The notes: generated by a model from the letters alone, not told the origin. Numbered from the stretch's first letter, positions 52,582-62,384 are shown. The stretch: 64,000 nt of DNA from Burkholderia sp052045245 (GCF_052045245.1 NZ_JBQEON010000018.1:75488-139487), one strand, 5' to 3'. Translations and numbers: made by a program.

Positions 52582-54489
52582 TTACTTGAACGAGCGCAGG
52601 TCTTCCTGCAGACGCTCAACGAAGGCTTCGATCGGCATAACGCCAAGATCGACGCCGCCACGGGCACGCACGGCTACCGTTTGCGCATCACGCTCCTTAT
52701 CACCCACGACGAGGAGATAAGGGACCTTTTCCAGCGTGTGCTCGCGTATTTTATAGCTAATCTTCTCGTTGCGCAAATCGGCCGCCACTCTAACCCCTTG
52801 TTTTTGCAACGTTTGGGTCAGAGATTGTGCATATTCGGCCTGACTTTCGGCGATATTGAGCACAATTGCCTGGTACGGCGCGAGCCAGGCCGGCATCGCA
52901 CCGGCATGGTGCTCGATCAGAATGCCGAGGAATCGCTCCATCGAACCGACGATCGCACGGTGCAGCATGACCGGCCGGCGGCGGCTGTTGTCTTCCGCGA
53001 CATACTCGGCACCAAGACGCTCCGGCAGCATCATGTCGAGCTGCAGCGTGCCGCACTGCCACGAGCGGCCGAGCGCGTCCTTGATGTGGTACTCGATCTT
53101 CGGACCATAGAACGCGCCTTCGCCCGGCAACTCTTCCCACGTCAGGCCGCAAGCCGTCAGCGCTTCGCGCAACCCCTGCTCGGCACGGTCCCACGTTTCG
53201 TCGGAACCCATGCGCTGCTCGGGACGCAACGACAGCTTGATGTCGATGTGGTCGAAGCCGAAATCGCCGTACACGCTCATCGCCAGCTTGTTGAACGCGA
53301 TCGACTCGGCAATGATCTGGTCTTCCGTACAGAAGATGTGCGCATCGTCCTGCACGAAGCCGCGCACGCGCATCAGGCCATGCAGCGCGCCCGATGCCTC
53401 GTTGCGGTGGCACGAACCGAATTCCGCGTAGCGCAGCGGCAGGTCGCGGTACGAGCGCAGGCCGTGCTTGAACACCTGGACGTGCCCCGGACAGTTCATC
53501 GGCTTGATCGCGTAGTCGCGCTTCTCCGACTCCGTCGTGAACATGTTCTCGCGGTAGTTCTGCCAGTGGCCCGACGCTTCCCATAGCGAGCGGTCCATGA
53601 TCATCGGCGTCTTGATCTCGAGGTAGCCGGCTTCGTTCACGCGGCGGCGCATGTACTGCTCGACCTGCTGCCACAGTGCCCAGCCCTTCGGATGCCAGAA
53701 CACCATGCCCGGCGACTCTTCCTGCATGTGGAACAGGTCGAGCTGCTTGCCGAGCTTGCGGTGGTCACGCTTTTCCGCTTCCTCGAGCATGTGCAGGTAT
53801 TGATCCTGGTCTTCCTTCTTCGTCCAGGCCGTGCCGTAGATGCGCTGCAGCTGCTCGTTCTTCGAGTCGCCGCGCCAGTACGCGCCCGCGACCTTCATCA
53901 GCTTGAAGACCTTCAGCTTGCCGGTCGACGGCACGTGCGGGCCGCGGCACAGATCGGTGAAGCCACCGTGCGAGTACAGCTTGATTTCGTCGCTTTGCGG
54001 AATCGATTCGATGATCTCGGCCTTGTACTTCTCGCCGATGCTGCGGAAATAGCCGGCCGCCTCGTCGCGCGACACGACGCGGCGCGTCACCGGCTCGTCC
54101 TTCTTCACGATCTCCTGCATCCGCGTTTCGATCTTTTCCAGATCTTCAGGCGTGAACGGGCGGTTATACGAGAAGTCGTAGTAGAAACCGTTGTCGATCA
54201 CCGGGCCGATCGTCACCTGCGCATCCGGATACAGTTCCTTCACGGCATACGCGAGCAAGTGCGCGGTCGAGTGACGAATGATGTCGAGACCGTCGGCATC
54301 CTTGTCCGTGACGATCGCGAGTGCTGCATCGCGATCGATGACCGTGGACGTGTCGACGAGCTCGCCGTCGAGCTTGCCGCCAAGCGCAGCCTTTGCAAGG
54401 CCGGGACCGATCGAGGCTGCAACCTCGGCAACTGTCACCGGATGCTCGTATTGTCGAACTGAGCCGTCAGGCAAGCGTATCGAAACCAT
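52582..54489 (-). CDS. thrS: Threonyl-tRNA synthetase
   Basis: A 635-aa class II synthetase with an N-terminal TGS domain (VSIRLPDGSVRQYEHPVTVA), an editing domain with HSTAHLLAYAVKELYPDAQV, the catalytic core (FGSCHRNEASGALHGLMRVR) and a C-terminal anticodon-binding domain. The start MVSIRLPDG at 54489 has GGAGA upstream. It lies 49 bases before infC. Confidence 0.98.
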   Translation of the reverse strand: MVSIRLPDGSVRQYEHPVTVAEVAASIGPGLAKAALGGKLDGELVDTSTVIDRDAALAIVTDKDADGLDIIRHSTAHLLAYAVKELYPDAQVTIGPVIDNGFYYDFSYNRPFTPEDLEKIETRMQEIVKKDEPVTRRVVSRDEAAGYFRSIGEKYKAEIIESIPQSDEIKLYSHGGFTDLCRGPHVPSTGKLKVFKLMKVAGAYWRGDSKNEQLQRIYGTAWTKKEDQDQYLHMLEEAEKRDHRKLGKQLDLFHMQEESPGMVFWHPKGWALWQQVEQYMRRRVNEAGYLEIKTPMIMDRSLWEASGHWQNYRENMFTTESEKRDYAIKPMNCPGHVQVFKHGLRSYRDLPLRYAEFGSCHRNEASGALHGLMRVRGFVQDDAHIFCTEDQIIAESIAFNKLAMSVYGDFGFDHIDIKLSLRPEQRMGSDETWDRAEQGLREALTACGLTWEELPGEGAFYGPKIEYHIKDALGRSWQCGTLQLDMMLPERLGAEYVAEDNSRRRPVMLHRAIVGSMERFLGILIEHHAGAMPAWLAPYQAIVLNIAESQAEYAQSLTQTLQKQGVRVAADLRNEKISYKIREHTLEKVPYLLVVGDKERDAQTVAVRARGGVDLGVMPIEAFVERLQEDLRSFK

Positions 54490-54565
54490 GGCAATCTCCG
54501 TGATGCCGACAGTGGGCGGCAAACCAAAGCACGCGATATCAAAGTCACGCGCGAAAATTTCGCGA

Positions 54566-54601
54566 CAAAAAAAATGCGGCCCCGCTTTCGAGGGGCCGCA
54601 T
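54566..54601 (-). terminator. Terminator between tRNA-Val and thrS
   Basis: A 10-bp stem, ATGCGGCCCC at 54574-54583 with GGGGCCGCAT at 54592-54601, is followed leftward by eight Ts (As at 54567-54574 on the plus strand). It probably ends the tRNA-Val transcript and may attenuate thrS. Confidence 0.88.
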
Positions 54602-54761
54602 TCGATACTTCACTCAAACTGAAAGGGCGAAAACGTTCCTCGACTAGCGTCGCTCCGAAAAGGTTTCGGTCAACGTTCGCGGTGTCATAACCGTATTCGC
54701 CTTGTTTGCGTTGAGTTATTTACTGCATCGAACACCCGGAAACCGGGCACTCTCAATTCGT

Positions 54762-54838
54762 TGGTAGGCTCGATTGGACTCGAACCAACGACCCCCACCA
54801 TGTCAAGGTGGTGCTCTAACCAGCTGAGCTACGAGCCT
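54762..54838 (-). tRNA. tRNA-Val(GAC)
   Basis: A 77-nt cloverleaf with acceptor AGGCTCG/CGAGCCT and encoded CCA at 54762-54764. The anticodon loop TTGACAT gives anticodon GAC, and the T-arm GGTTCGAGTCC is standard. Confidence 0.97.
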
Positions 54839-54935
54839 AGTGAAGCTAAGATTATATGGAGTGCCTGTTCACTTGGCAAGTGTTTTTATGCGGTCGCAGC
54901 AAAATGACGACGTTCAGGCCCCATTACGGCGGGCG

Positions 54936-57170
54936 TCACGCCTTCCGCCTCGCCCGCACAACGCCCGGCACTTCGCCGAGCAGCGTGCATGCGCGCTGCA
55001 CCTGCGCCGAATTCGACACTTCGACCGTGAACTGCATGAATGCCGCATTGCGGCGGCTTTGCGTCTTCACGCCCACCACGTTCATCTTCTCGCGCGCGAA
55101 CACTTCCGAGATATCGCGCAACAAGCCCTGCCGGTCGCTCGCCTCGATCATCAGGTCGACCGGATAAACCGACACGCCACGCCCACCCAGCACGTCGGCC
55201 GACCAGGTTGTCTGCAGCACGCGCTCCGGCGCGCGTTCGGCCATCCGCCGGAACGTCGGGCAATCGCTGCGGTGGATCGACATCCCCTTGCCGCGCGTCA
55301 CGAAACCGCTGATCGGATCGGGCGGCGCCGGACGGCAGCAACGCGCAAGCTGGGTCAGCAGCGCATCGACACCGACCACGAGCACGCCGGTCGACGCGCC
55401 GTGCGCGACGCTCGCCCCGCTGCTGCGCTTCTCGAAATCGGCGGGCGCCTCGGGCGCATGGTCGGGCGGCGGCGCATCGGACAGCGCCTGCTCGACGTTA
55501 CGCAGGCTGAACTCTTCCTTGCCCACCACCGAGAACAGCTCCTCGGGCGACTTGAAGCCGAGCTTCGCGGCGAGGTTGTCGAGGTTGACCGACGTCTTGC
55601 CCTCGCGCTGCAGCGTCTTTTCGACGAGTGCGCGACCGTGAGCAATATTCTCTTCCTGCTCGATCGAGTTGAACCACGCACGCACCTTCTGTCGCGCGCG
55701 CGGACTCTTCAGGTAGCCCAACTGCAGGTTGAGCCAGTCGCGCGACGGCCCGCCCTCCTTCACCGCGACGATCTCGACCGTCTGGCCGTTCGCGAGCGAC
55801 GTGTTCAGCGGCACCATCACGCCGTCGACACGCGCGCCGCGGCAGCGATGGCCGAGCTCGCTGTGCAGGTGGTAGGCGAAATCGACCGGCGTCGCGCCCT
55901 GCGGCAACGCGATCACGCGCGCCTGCGGCGTCAGCACGTAAATATGGTCATCGTCGAGCGACGTCTCGCGCAATTGCGCCCACGCCCGGTCGCCCGACAC
56001 CTCGGTGCCGTCCTCGACGTCGTCCTTCCACGCGAGCAACTGGCGCAGCCACGCGATCTTCTCGTCGTACTTGTCGCTCGCGGAAAACTGGCCGCCATAG
56101 CCGCGCGCACCGGCCTCCTTGTAGCGCCAGTGCGCGGCAACGCCGTACTCGGCGAAGCGGTGCATGTCCTGCGTGCGGATCTGCACTTCGAACGCGCGGC
56201 CGTCGTCGCCGATCACGACCGTATGCAGCGACTTGTAGCCGTTCGGCTTCGGCCGCGAGATGTAGTCGTCGAATTCCTTCGGCACCGGCTGCCACAGATG
56301 ATGCACGATGCCGAGCACCGCGTAGCAATCCTTGATGTCCGGCACGATCACGCGGAACGCGCGCACGTCGTACAGCTCGGAGAAGTCGAGCTCCTTGCCG
56401 CGCATCTTGCGCCAGATACTGTAGATATGCTTCGGCCGCCCGCTCACGTCGGCCGGAATGTGCGCTTCCCTCAGCTCGTGCTGCAGCCGCTCGATTGCCT
56501 GCGCGACGTACGCTTCGCGCTCGATGCGCTTTTCGTCGAGCAATTTGGCGATACGCTTGTAGGTGACGGGATCCTCGAAGCGGAACGCAAGATCCTCGAG
56601 TTCCCACTTCAGTTGCCAGATGCCGAGACGGTTCGCGAGTGGCGCATAGATCTCGAGCGTCTCGCGCGCGACGTCGGGCGGCGGAGCGATCTTCGCCGCC
56701 GCGTAGTAGCGCAGCGACTGCAATCGCGACGCAAGCCGGATCAGCACGACGCGAATGTCCTGCGCGAACGCGAGCAGCATCTTGCGCAGCGCCTCGATCT
56801 GCGTGCGCCGCTCTTGCGCGGCGTCGCGCCCGGTGTCGGGCATCGCGTTCTGCGCGGCACGCAGGCTGACGGTGCCGAGCCGCAGCAGCTTGCGCACGTC
56901 GGCCACGAGCCGCGCGACCTCTTCGCCGAAACGTTCGGTCAGCTCCCGCTCGGGATCGTTCAGGTGCGGCGTCAGCACGAACAGCGCCGCCGCCTGCATC
57001 GCGTGCGGATCGACGTTGAGCGTGCGCATGATCGACGCCGTGCCCGCCGAGTGATCGGCGAGCAGTTCGCCCGACGCCAGGCGAGCGTCGCCGGCCCGCT
57101 CGCGCACGAACGCGAGCACGTCGTCGAACGACGGTGCCGCGACGGAGGAAGCGGAAACGGACTCGGTCAT
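54936..57170 (-). CDS. relA: GTP pyrophosphokinase RelA
   Basis: A 744-aa RelA/SpoT-family protein with a pseudo-hydrolase N-terminus, a synthetase domain (YSIWRKMRGKELDFSELYDV, RPKPNGYKSLHTVVIGDDGR), a TGS domain (VIALPQGATPVDFAYHLHSE) and a C-terminal ACT domain. The hydrolase HD motif is not present (LLADHSAGTASIMRTL instead of HDXXED), so it makes (p)ppGpp but should not degrade it. Confidence 0.96.
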   Translation of the reverse strand: MTESVSASSVAAPSFDDVLAFVRERAGDARLASGELLADHSAGTASIMRTLNVDPHAMQAAALFVLTPHLNDPERELTERFGEEVARLVADVRKLLRLGTVSLRAAQNAMPDTGRDAAQERRTQIEALRKMLLAFAQDIRVVLIRLASRLQSLRYYAAAKIAPPPDVARETLEIYAPLANRLGIWQLKWELEDLAFRFEDPVTYKRIAKLLDEKRIEREAYVAQAIERLQHELREAHIPADVSGRPKHIYSIWRKMRGKELDFSELYDVRAFRVIVPDIKDCYAVLGIVHHLWQPVPKEFDDYISRPKPNGYKSLHTVVIGDDGRAFEVQIRTQDMHRFAEYGVAAHWRYKEAGARGYGGQFSASDKYDEKIAWLRQLLAWKDDVEDGTEVSGDRAWAQLRETSLDDDHIYVLTPQARVIALPQGATPVDFAYHLHSELGHRCRGARVDGVMVPLNTSLANGQTVEIVAVKEGGPSRDWLNLQLGYLKSPRARQKVRAWFNSIEQEENIAHGRALVEKTLQREGKTSVNLDNLAAKLGFKSPEELFSVVGKEEFSLRNVEQALSDAPPPDHAPEAPADFEKRSSGASVAHGASTGVLVVGVDALLTQLARCCRPAPPDPISGFVTRGKGMSIHRSDCPTFRRMAERAPERVLQTTWSADVLGGRGVSVYPVDLMIEASDRQGLLRDISEVFAREKMNVVGVKTQSRRNAAFMQFTVEVSNSAQVQRACTLLGEVPGVVRARRKA

Positions 57171-57209
57171 TGCACGGCCTGGCGTATTGCGGTCATCGTG
57201 ATGCTGCGT

Positions 57210-57563
57210 TCAGCTCCGCTGCGCGGCGACGACGACGATCTCGACGAGCAGCGCCGGATCCGCGAGCTTCGCCTCGACGGTAGCGCGCGGCGGCGTGTTG
57301 CCCTGAGCGACCCACGCGTCCCACTCCGCGTTCATGCCTTCGAAGTTCGCGAGATCCGAGATGTAGATCTGCACCGACAGCAGATGCGCCTTGTCGCTGT
57401 TCGCTTCCGCGAGCAGGCGGTCGATGTGGCCGAGCACTTCACGCGTCTGGCCCCGGATGTCCTGCGCGGTGTCTTCGGCGATCTGGCCGGCCAGATACAC
57501 GGTACCGTTGTGGATCGCGGTTTCGGAAAGACGGGCTCCGACGTGGTGACGAATGACTGCCAT
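57210..57563 (-). CDS. RidA/YjgF-family protein
   Basis: A 117-aa protein with the RidA pattern: HNGTVYLAGQIAEDTAQDIR, then HIDRLLAEANSDKAHLLSVQ and PPRATVEAKLADPALLVEI including the conserved Arg. Such proteins hydrolyse reactive enamine/imine intermediates. The start at 57563 is favoured by family alignment. It lies 39 bases before relA. Confidence 0.85.
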   Translation of the reverse strand: MAVIRHHVGARLSETAIHNGTVYLAGQIAEDTAQDIRGQTREVLGHIDRLLAEANSDKAHLLSVQIYISDLANFEGMNAEWDAWVAQGNTPPRATVEAKLADPALLVEIVVVAAQRS

Positions 57564-57644
57564 GGAATGTTCCGGTCGTTTGAGTGGGTGAAGAATCGGC
57601 GACGACGCGGCCTGCATGCCGCCGAACCGCATATTATGACGCGT

Positions 57645-58541
57645 TTATGCGTCGCCTTCGACGAAAAACCGGCGGGCGAGCGCAATCTGCTCGGCGCTGA
57701 TGAACGCCGGCGCATGGCCCGCGCCCGCAATCTCGACCTGTGTCACGTGCCGGCCGCGACGCACCATTTCGTCCGCCGTGTCGCGCGACAACAGATCGGA
57801 ACTTTCGCCGCGCACGACGAGCAGCGCCGCGTCGGTCGTCTCGATCGCACGCCACAGCGCCGCCTCGCCGAGCGCGGCCAGCTCGGGGGTCGTCGCCTTG
57901 AACGGTTCCGCGATGCGCGGATCGTAGCGCATCGTCCAGCCGCCGTCGGGTAGCTCGCGCAGCAACGGCCCGTTGATCTCGCGCCATTCGTCAGCGGTCA
58001 GCGCGCCGAACGGCAGCGACAGCGACGTCAGATAGTCGATACCTTCCTGCTCGGTCGCAAAGCGCGGCTGCACGCCGAGATATTCGCCGATACGCGTGAG
58101 CGAATCGGGCTCGATGCGCGGCCCGACGTCGTTGACGATCATCCGGCGCAGCGGCGAACCGGGCAGCCCCGCGAGCGCCATGCCGATCAGCCCGCCCATC
58201 GACGTGCCGAACCAGTCGACCGACTCGACGTCGAGCCGCGCGATCAGCGTGACCATGTCGGCCACATATTGCGGAATCGCGTAATGCCGCGGGTCGCCGA
58301 GCCAGTCGGAGCGGCCGCGCCCGACGACGTCGGGGCACACGACGCGATACGTATCGGACAGCGCGGCGGCGAGCCGGTCGAAGTCGCGACCTGAACGCGT
58401 CAGGCCGTGCACGCAGACCAGCACGCGCGAATTGGCGGGGTCGCCCCAGTCGGTATAGGCGACGTGGTGAAGGCCGGCGGCGCTCGCACACTGCACGCGT
58501 CGCTGACGGGGAACCGGAGGATTCGCTGAGGTCGTTGGCAT
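57645..58541 (-). CDS. Alpha/beta hydrolase
   Basis: A 298-aa protein with an oxyanion-hole segment VCVHGLTRSGRDF, nucleophile elbow GTSMGGLIGM, a candidate acid in VVRGESSDLLS and catalytic His in GAGHAPAFI. The substrate is unknown. AGGAAG lies six bases before the ATG at 58541. Confidence 0.88.
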   Translation of the reverse strand: MPTTSANPPVPRQRRVQCASAAGLHHVAYTDWGDPANSRVLVCVHGLTRSGRDFDRLAAALSDTYRVVCPDVVGRGRSDWLGDPRHYAIPQYVADMVTLIARLDVESVDWFGTSMGGLIGMALAGLPGSPLRRMIVNDVGPRIEPDSLTRIGEYLGVQPRFATEQEGIDYLTSLSLPFGALTADEWREINGPLLRELPDGGWTMRYDPRIAEPFKATTPELAALGEAALWRAIETTDAALLVVRGESSDLLSRDTADEMVRRGRHVTQVEIAGAGHAPAFISAEQIALARRFFVEGDA

Positions 58542-58680
58542 CGGTGGCTTCCTGTCGAACGGAGGGCGGTGCGGCCGGCAACGCTTGTGCCGCCCGATGC
58601 CAACGATTGTAAACCGCTTCGGTCGCGCGGGTCGTCGCATCGGAGCCGCCGATGCATCGCCTGCCCGCGCCAAATGACAA

Positions 58681-58715
58681 ACGCCCCGCGTGCCGTCGTC
58701 CGGCACACGGGGCGT
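58681..58715. terminator. Terminator after scoB
   Basis: ACGCCCCGCGTGCCG at 58681-58695 and CGGCACACGGGGCGT at 58701-58715 form a long stem with a 5-nt loop and one mismatch. It lies just beyond the scoB stop. Confidence 0.8.
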
Positions 58716-58743
58716 CGCAACCGCGCGGGTGCGCGCGACGAAC

Positions 58744-59385
58744 TTACGCGACCGCGCTCACATCGAGCGGTGCGCCCGTCTTCGCCTGGATCTCTTCCGT
58801 GCTCACGCCGTCGGCAAGTTCCAGCACCTTCAGGCCGGCCGGCGTCACTTCGATCACGCCGAGATCGGTGATGATCAGGTCGACCACGCCGACGCCCGTC
58901 AGCGGCAGGTTGCATTCGTCGAGGATCTTGTGCTGGTCGCCCTTCGCGACGTGCTCCATCAGCACGACGACGCGCTTCACGCCCGCGACGAGGTCCATCG
59001 CGCCGCCCATCCCCTTGATCATCTTGCCCGGGATCATCCAGTTCGCGAGGTCGCCCTTCTTGCTGACCTGCATCGCGCCGAGGATCGCGAGGTTGACGTG
59101 GCCGCCGCGGATCATCGCGAACGAATCGGCCGACGAGAAGATCGACGAGCCCGGCAGCGTCGTGACGGTCTGCTTGCCGGCGTTGATCAGGTCGGCGTCG
59201 ACTTCGTCCTCGGTCGGCGACGGGCCGATGCCGAGCAGGCCGTTTTCCGACTGCAGCCACACCTCGACGCCTGCCGGCACGTGGTTCGCGACGAGCGTCG
59301 GCAGGCCGATGCCGAGGTTCACGTAGAAGCCGTCCTGCAGTTCCTTCGCCGCGCGCGCGGCCATCTGGTCACGATTCCAGGCCAT
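58744..59385 (-). CDS. scoB: 3-oxoacid CoA-transferase subunit B
   Basis: A 213-aa CoA-transferase family I subunit with GFYVNLGIGLPTLVANHVPA and the catalytic-Glu segment WLQSENGLLGIGP. It works with ScoA to move CoA from succinyl-CoA to acetoacetate in ketone-body and fatty-acid metabolism. It follows scoA by one base. Confidence 0.95.
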   Translation of the reverse strand: MAWNRDQMAARAAKELQDGFYVNLGIGLPTLVANHVPAGVEVWLQSENGLLGIGPSPTEDEVDADLINAGKQTVTTLPGSSIFSSADSFAMIRGGHVNLAILGAMQVSKKGDLANWMIPGKMIKGMGGAMDLVAGVKRVVVLMEHVAKGDQHKILDECNLPLTGVGVVDLIITDLGVIEVTPAGLKVLELADGVSTEEIQAKTGAPLDVSAVA

Positions 59386-59386
59386 G

Positions 59387-60091
59387 TCAGTCTCCTTTCG
59401 CGCGTACGACGCGTTGTTCGATGCGTTTTTCCGGCGTCGCGTTCAGCACGATGCGCTGCACGAAGATGCCCGGCGTGTGGACCTGGTCCGGATCGAGCGT
59501 GCCGTTCTCGACGATCTCCTCGACTTCCACGACGGTGATCTTGCCCGCCATCGCGCACATCGGGTTGAAGTTGCGCGCCGTGCGGCGATAGATCAGGTTG
59601 CCGGACTTGTCGGCCTTCCACGCCTTCACGAGTGCGACGTCGGCCGTCAGCGACGGCTCGAGCACGTAGTGACGATCGCCGAACTGGCGGGTTTCCTTGC
59701 CTTCGGCAATCACGGTGCCGTAGCCCGTGTTCGTGAAGAAAGCGGGGATGCCGGCGCCGCCCGCGCGCAGCTTCTCGGCGAGCGTGCCCTGCGGCGTGAA
59801 TTCCAGCTCGAGTTCGCCGGCCAGGTACTGGCGCTCGAACTCCTTGTTCTCGCCGACGTACGACGAGATCATCTTCTTGATCTGGCGCGTTTCCAGCAGC
59901 AGGCCGAGACCGAAGCCGTCGACGCCCGCATTGTTGCTGATGCAGGTGATGCCCTTGACGGCGGAATCGCGCAACGCCGCGATCAGCGCCTCGGGAATCC
60001 CGCACAGGCCGAAGCCGCCCACCGCGAAGGTCTGTCCGTCATGGACGATCCCTTCCAGCGCGGCAGCCGCGCTTGGATAGACTTTGTTCAT
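59387..60091 (-). CDS. scoA: 3-oxoacid CoA-transferase subunit A
   Basis: A 234-aa CoA-transferase subunit with the GGFGLCGIPEALIAALRDSA and ITCISNNAGVDGFGLG segments, KMISSYVGENKEFERQYLAG and TPQGTLAEKLRAGGAGIPAF. It forms a heteromer with the adjacent ScoB. Confidence 0.95.
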   Translation of the reverse strand: MNKVYPSAAAALEGIVHDGQTFAVGGFGLCGIPEALIAALRDSAVKGITCISNNAGVDGFGLGLLLETRQIKKMISSYVGENKEFERQYLAGELELEFTPQGTLAEKLRAGGAGIPAFFTNTGYGTVIAEGKETRQFGDRHYVLEPSLTADVALVKAWKADKSGNLIYRRTARNFNPMCAMAGKITVVEVEEIVENGTLDPDQVHTPGIFVQRIVLNATPEKRIEQRVVRAKGD

Positions 60092-60314
60092 CTGTATGTC
60101 CCTTCCTCTATGGAAACCAGCAAAACCGGTTCACGCGGCCACTGAGCCGCAAGCCCGCCGCACCATTCTATGCATGCACGGCGATGCCTGCGTCGAGGCG
60201 CGCTGTTTTTATATCGCGACAAAACGCCACGAGATGCCTGAAAGGGTACGATGTGGCGCCGATGCGGCACAATACGCAAAAATACATAAGCATTTGCCTC
60301 CGCTTGCCCGCGCC

Positions 60315-60860
60315 ATGCCCGACCTCGATTACCAGACTGCCTTTCACCTCGCGCCGCTCGGCCTCGTGATGTCGCGCGACCGCGTGATCGAGGACTGCAA
60401 CGACGCGCTCGCGTCGATCTTCCGCTGCGCGCGGGCCGATCTGATCGGCAAGTCGTACGAGGTGCTCTATCCGTCGCCGGACGAATTCCAGCGGATCGGC
60501 GAGCGCATCTCGCGCGTGATGTTCGCGAACGGCACCTATGCCGATGACAGAATCATGAAGCGGGCCGACGGCGAGTTGTTCTGGTGCCACGTGACGGGCC
60601 GCGCGCTCGACCGCACCGCGCCGCTCGCGGCCGGTGTCTGGACCTTCGAGGACCTGAGCGCGACGCGCCGGGTCGCTGTCGAGTTGACGCCGCGCGAGCG
60701 CGAGATCGCCGCGCAGCTCGCGACCGGCAAGACCAGCAAGCAGATCGGACGCGTGCTCGACATCAGTTCGCGCACGGTCGACATCTACCGCGCGCGCCTG
60801 ATGCGCAAGTACGGCACGAGCAATACGCCGGAACTCCTGCAACGCCTGCTCGGCCAGTAA
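60315..60860 (+). CDS. PAS domain LuxR-family regulator
   Basis: A 181-aa protein with an N-terminal PAS domain (about 7-110, AFHLAPLGLVMSRDRVIEDC) and a C-terminal LuxR helix-turn-helix (LTPREREIAAQLATGKTSKQ, ISSRTVDIYRARLMRKYG). The start at 60315 gives a compact protein; upstream sequence is scoA promoter region. It is divergent from scoAB and may regulate that operon. Confidence 0.88.
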   Translation: MPDLDYQTAFHLAPLGLVMSRDRVIEDCNDALASIFRCARADLIGKSYEVLYPSPDEFQRIGERISRVMFANGTYADDRIMKRADGELFWCHVTGRALDRTAPLAAGVWTFEDLSATRRVAVELTPREREIAAQLATGKTSKQIGRVLDISSRTVDIYRARLMRKYGTSNTPELLQRLLGQ

Positions 60861-60881
60861 CCGGCGCCCCCCGGAATGACA

Positions 60882-60904
60882 ATCGGCCGCATGAAGCGGC
60901 CGAT
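60882..60904. terminator. Terminator-like hairpin after the LuxR gene
   Basis: ATCGGCCGC at 60882-60890 and GCGGCCGAT at 60896-60904 form a 9-bp stem with a 5-nt loop between convergent genes. There is no long T run. Confidence 0.6.
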
Positions 60905-60967
60905 GCGGAAAATCATCGGAAAACGGCGACCTGCCGGCACCCGGGCCCCGGCTTCGCGCCGTTGCGC

Positions 60968-61399
60968 TCAGTCGACCTGCGCCGCGAGCGCGCGCTCGAT
61001 CGTATCGCGCAGCAATTGCGGCAGCGGCACCGACTTGCCGAGCGCATAGTCGACCCATACGCAGCGTGCGTTGCCGCGCGCATACACGTGCTGCGGATCG
61101 TCCGCGCGCGTCAGCTCGAAACCGGTGTCGAAGCTGCTGCGGCCCGGCTTCGCGGCCGACATCCTCGCGATCACGTCGCCCGGATAGTGCAGCTGCTTCA
61201 GAAACTCCATCGACGCCGTGACGATCACGGGCCCCTGCCCCTCGCCGTTGCCGCCCGCGATGCCGAGCGCCTCGAACCACGAGATCCGGGCCTGCTCCAT
61301 GTAGCGGAAATAGACCGTGTTGTTCACGTGGCCGAATGCGTCCATGTCGCCCCAGCGGATCGGCATCGACATTTCAAATACGGGGGAATATTCGCTCAT
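60968..61399 (-). CDS. Acyl-CoA thioesterase, 4-hydroxybenzoyl-CoA thioesterase type
   Basis: A 143-aa hotdog-fold protein with the active-site segment IRWGDMDAFGHVNNTVYFRY (catalytic Asp), then EQARISWFEALGI. It probably hydrolyses acyl-CoA esters. It lies 32 bases after the SDR gene, in a likely operon. Confidence 0.9.
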   Translation of the reverse strand: MSEYSPVFEMSMPIRWGDMDAFGHVNNTVYFRYMEQARISWFEALGIAGGNGEGQGPVIVTASMEFLKQLHYPGDVIARMSAAKPGRSSFDTGFELTRADDPQHVYARGNARCVWVDYALGKSVPLPQLLRDTIERALAAQVD

Positions 61400-61431
61400 T
61401 GCAGTCTTCTTTGTTGCTGAATGTCATCCAC

Positions 61432-62208
61432 TCAGGCGAGGCCGAAGCCGTCGTCGGCGGAGATAATCGAGCCATTGATGAACTGCGACTCGTCGGCCGC
61501 GAGCAGCAACAACAGCCCGTCGAGATCCTGCGGCTTGCCGACGCGCCGGCGCGGCAGCATCGACTGCAGCTTCTGGCCCTGCTCGGTTTCCCACAGGTAA
61601 TGATTGATTTCGGTATCGATATAGCCCGGACAGATCGCGTTGACGTTGATGCCGTGGCGGCCCCACTCGAGCGCCATCGCGCGCGTCATCTGCACGACCG
61701 CCGACTTGCTCATCGCATACAGCCCGATCTGCGGAAACACGCGCAGACCGGCCACCGACGCGATGTTGATGATCCGGTACGGCGGCTTGCCGTTGCCGTT
61801 CGTGCGCATCATCATCCGTTTCGCGACTTCCTGCGCGACGAAAAAAGCGCCGCGCGTGTTGGTGTCGAACACGAACTCGAAATCGGCCGGCGTCACGTCG
61901 ACGAGCTTCTGCATCGTCGAGACGCCCGAATTGTTCACGAGGATGTCGATCGTGCCGGCTTCGGTCTCCGCGTGCGCAATGGCCGCCTTGATGCTCTGCA
62001 CGTCGGTGACGTCGAGCGACACGACGTGCGCCGCCCCGCCCGCCGCCTCGATCTCCGCGCGCAGTTCCTTCAGGCGCTCGACACGGCGGCTCGCGAGCAC
62101 GACCTTCGCGCCAGCCTGCGACAGTACCTGTGCAAAGCGTTGCCCGAGGCCGCTCGACGCGCCCGTGACCAGCGCGACCTTGCCTTCCAGATTGATCGAT
62201 CGACCCAT
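61432..62208 (-). CDS. Short-chain dehydrogenase/reductase
   Basis: A 258-aa SDR with the cofactor motif VTGASSGLGQRFAQVL, the NNSG segment, and catalytic Ser (NIASVAG), Tyr and Lys (YAMSKSA). The start at 62208 follows GGGGGAGG. It probably oxidises or reduces a 3-hydroxyacyl or similar substrate. The neighbouring thioesterase and electron-transfer flavoprotein dehydrogenase suggest a role in fatty-acid breakdown. Confidence 0.9.
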   Translation of the reverse strand: MGRSINLEGKVALVTGASSGLGQRFAQVLSQAGAKVVLASRRVERLKELRAEIEAAGGAAHVVSLDVTDVQSIKAAIAHAETEAGTIDILVNNSGVSTMQKLVDVTPADFEFVFDTNTRGAFFVAQEVAKRMMMRTNGNGKPPYRIINIASVAGLRVFPQIGLYAMSKSAVVQMTRAMALEWGRHGINVNAICPGYIDTEINHYLWETEQGQKLQSMLPRRRVGKPQDLDGLLLLLAADESQFINGSIISADDGFGLA

Positions 62209-62268
62209 TGCACCTCCCCCTTTCGATGTTTCGCCGCAGCGGGCGCCCTGTCCCGTGCAGCATAACCC

Positions 62269-62296
62269 TAGCACGAAAAATAGAACGATCGTGCTA
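62269..62296. promoter_or_regulatory. Palindromic operator between the SDR and ETF-QO genes
   Basis: TAGCACGA at 62269-62276 is mirrored by TCGTGCTA at 62289-62296 around a 12-base spacer. The inner part contains the palindrome ACGATCGT, a common form of TetR-family operators. It lies 61 nt above the SDR start and 89 nt above the ETF-QO start, so it may control both. Confidence 0.55.
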
Positions 62297-62384
62297 ATCT
62301 ATTCGCATGCTGTTGCGGCAAGCGTTTCGTTTCGCAGACAATACGCTCCCGAATAAAAGCATTCTAACGGTTAGAGGAACGCCA

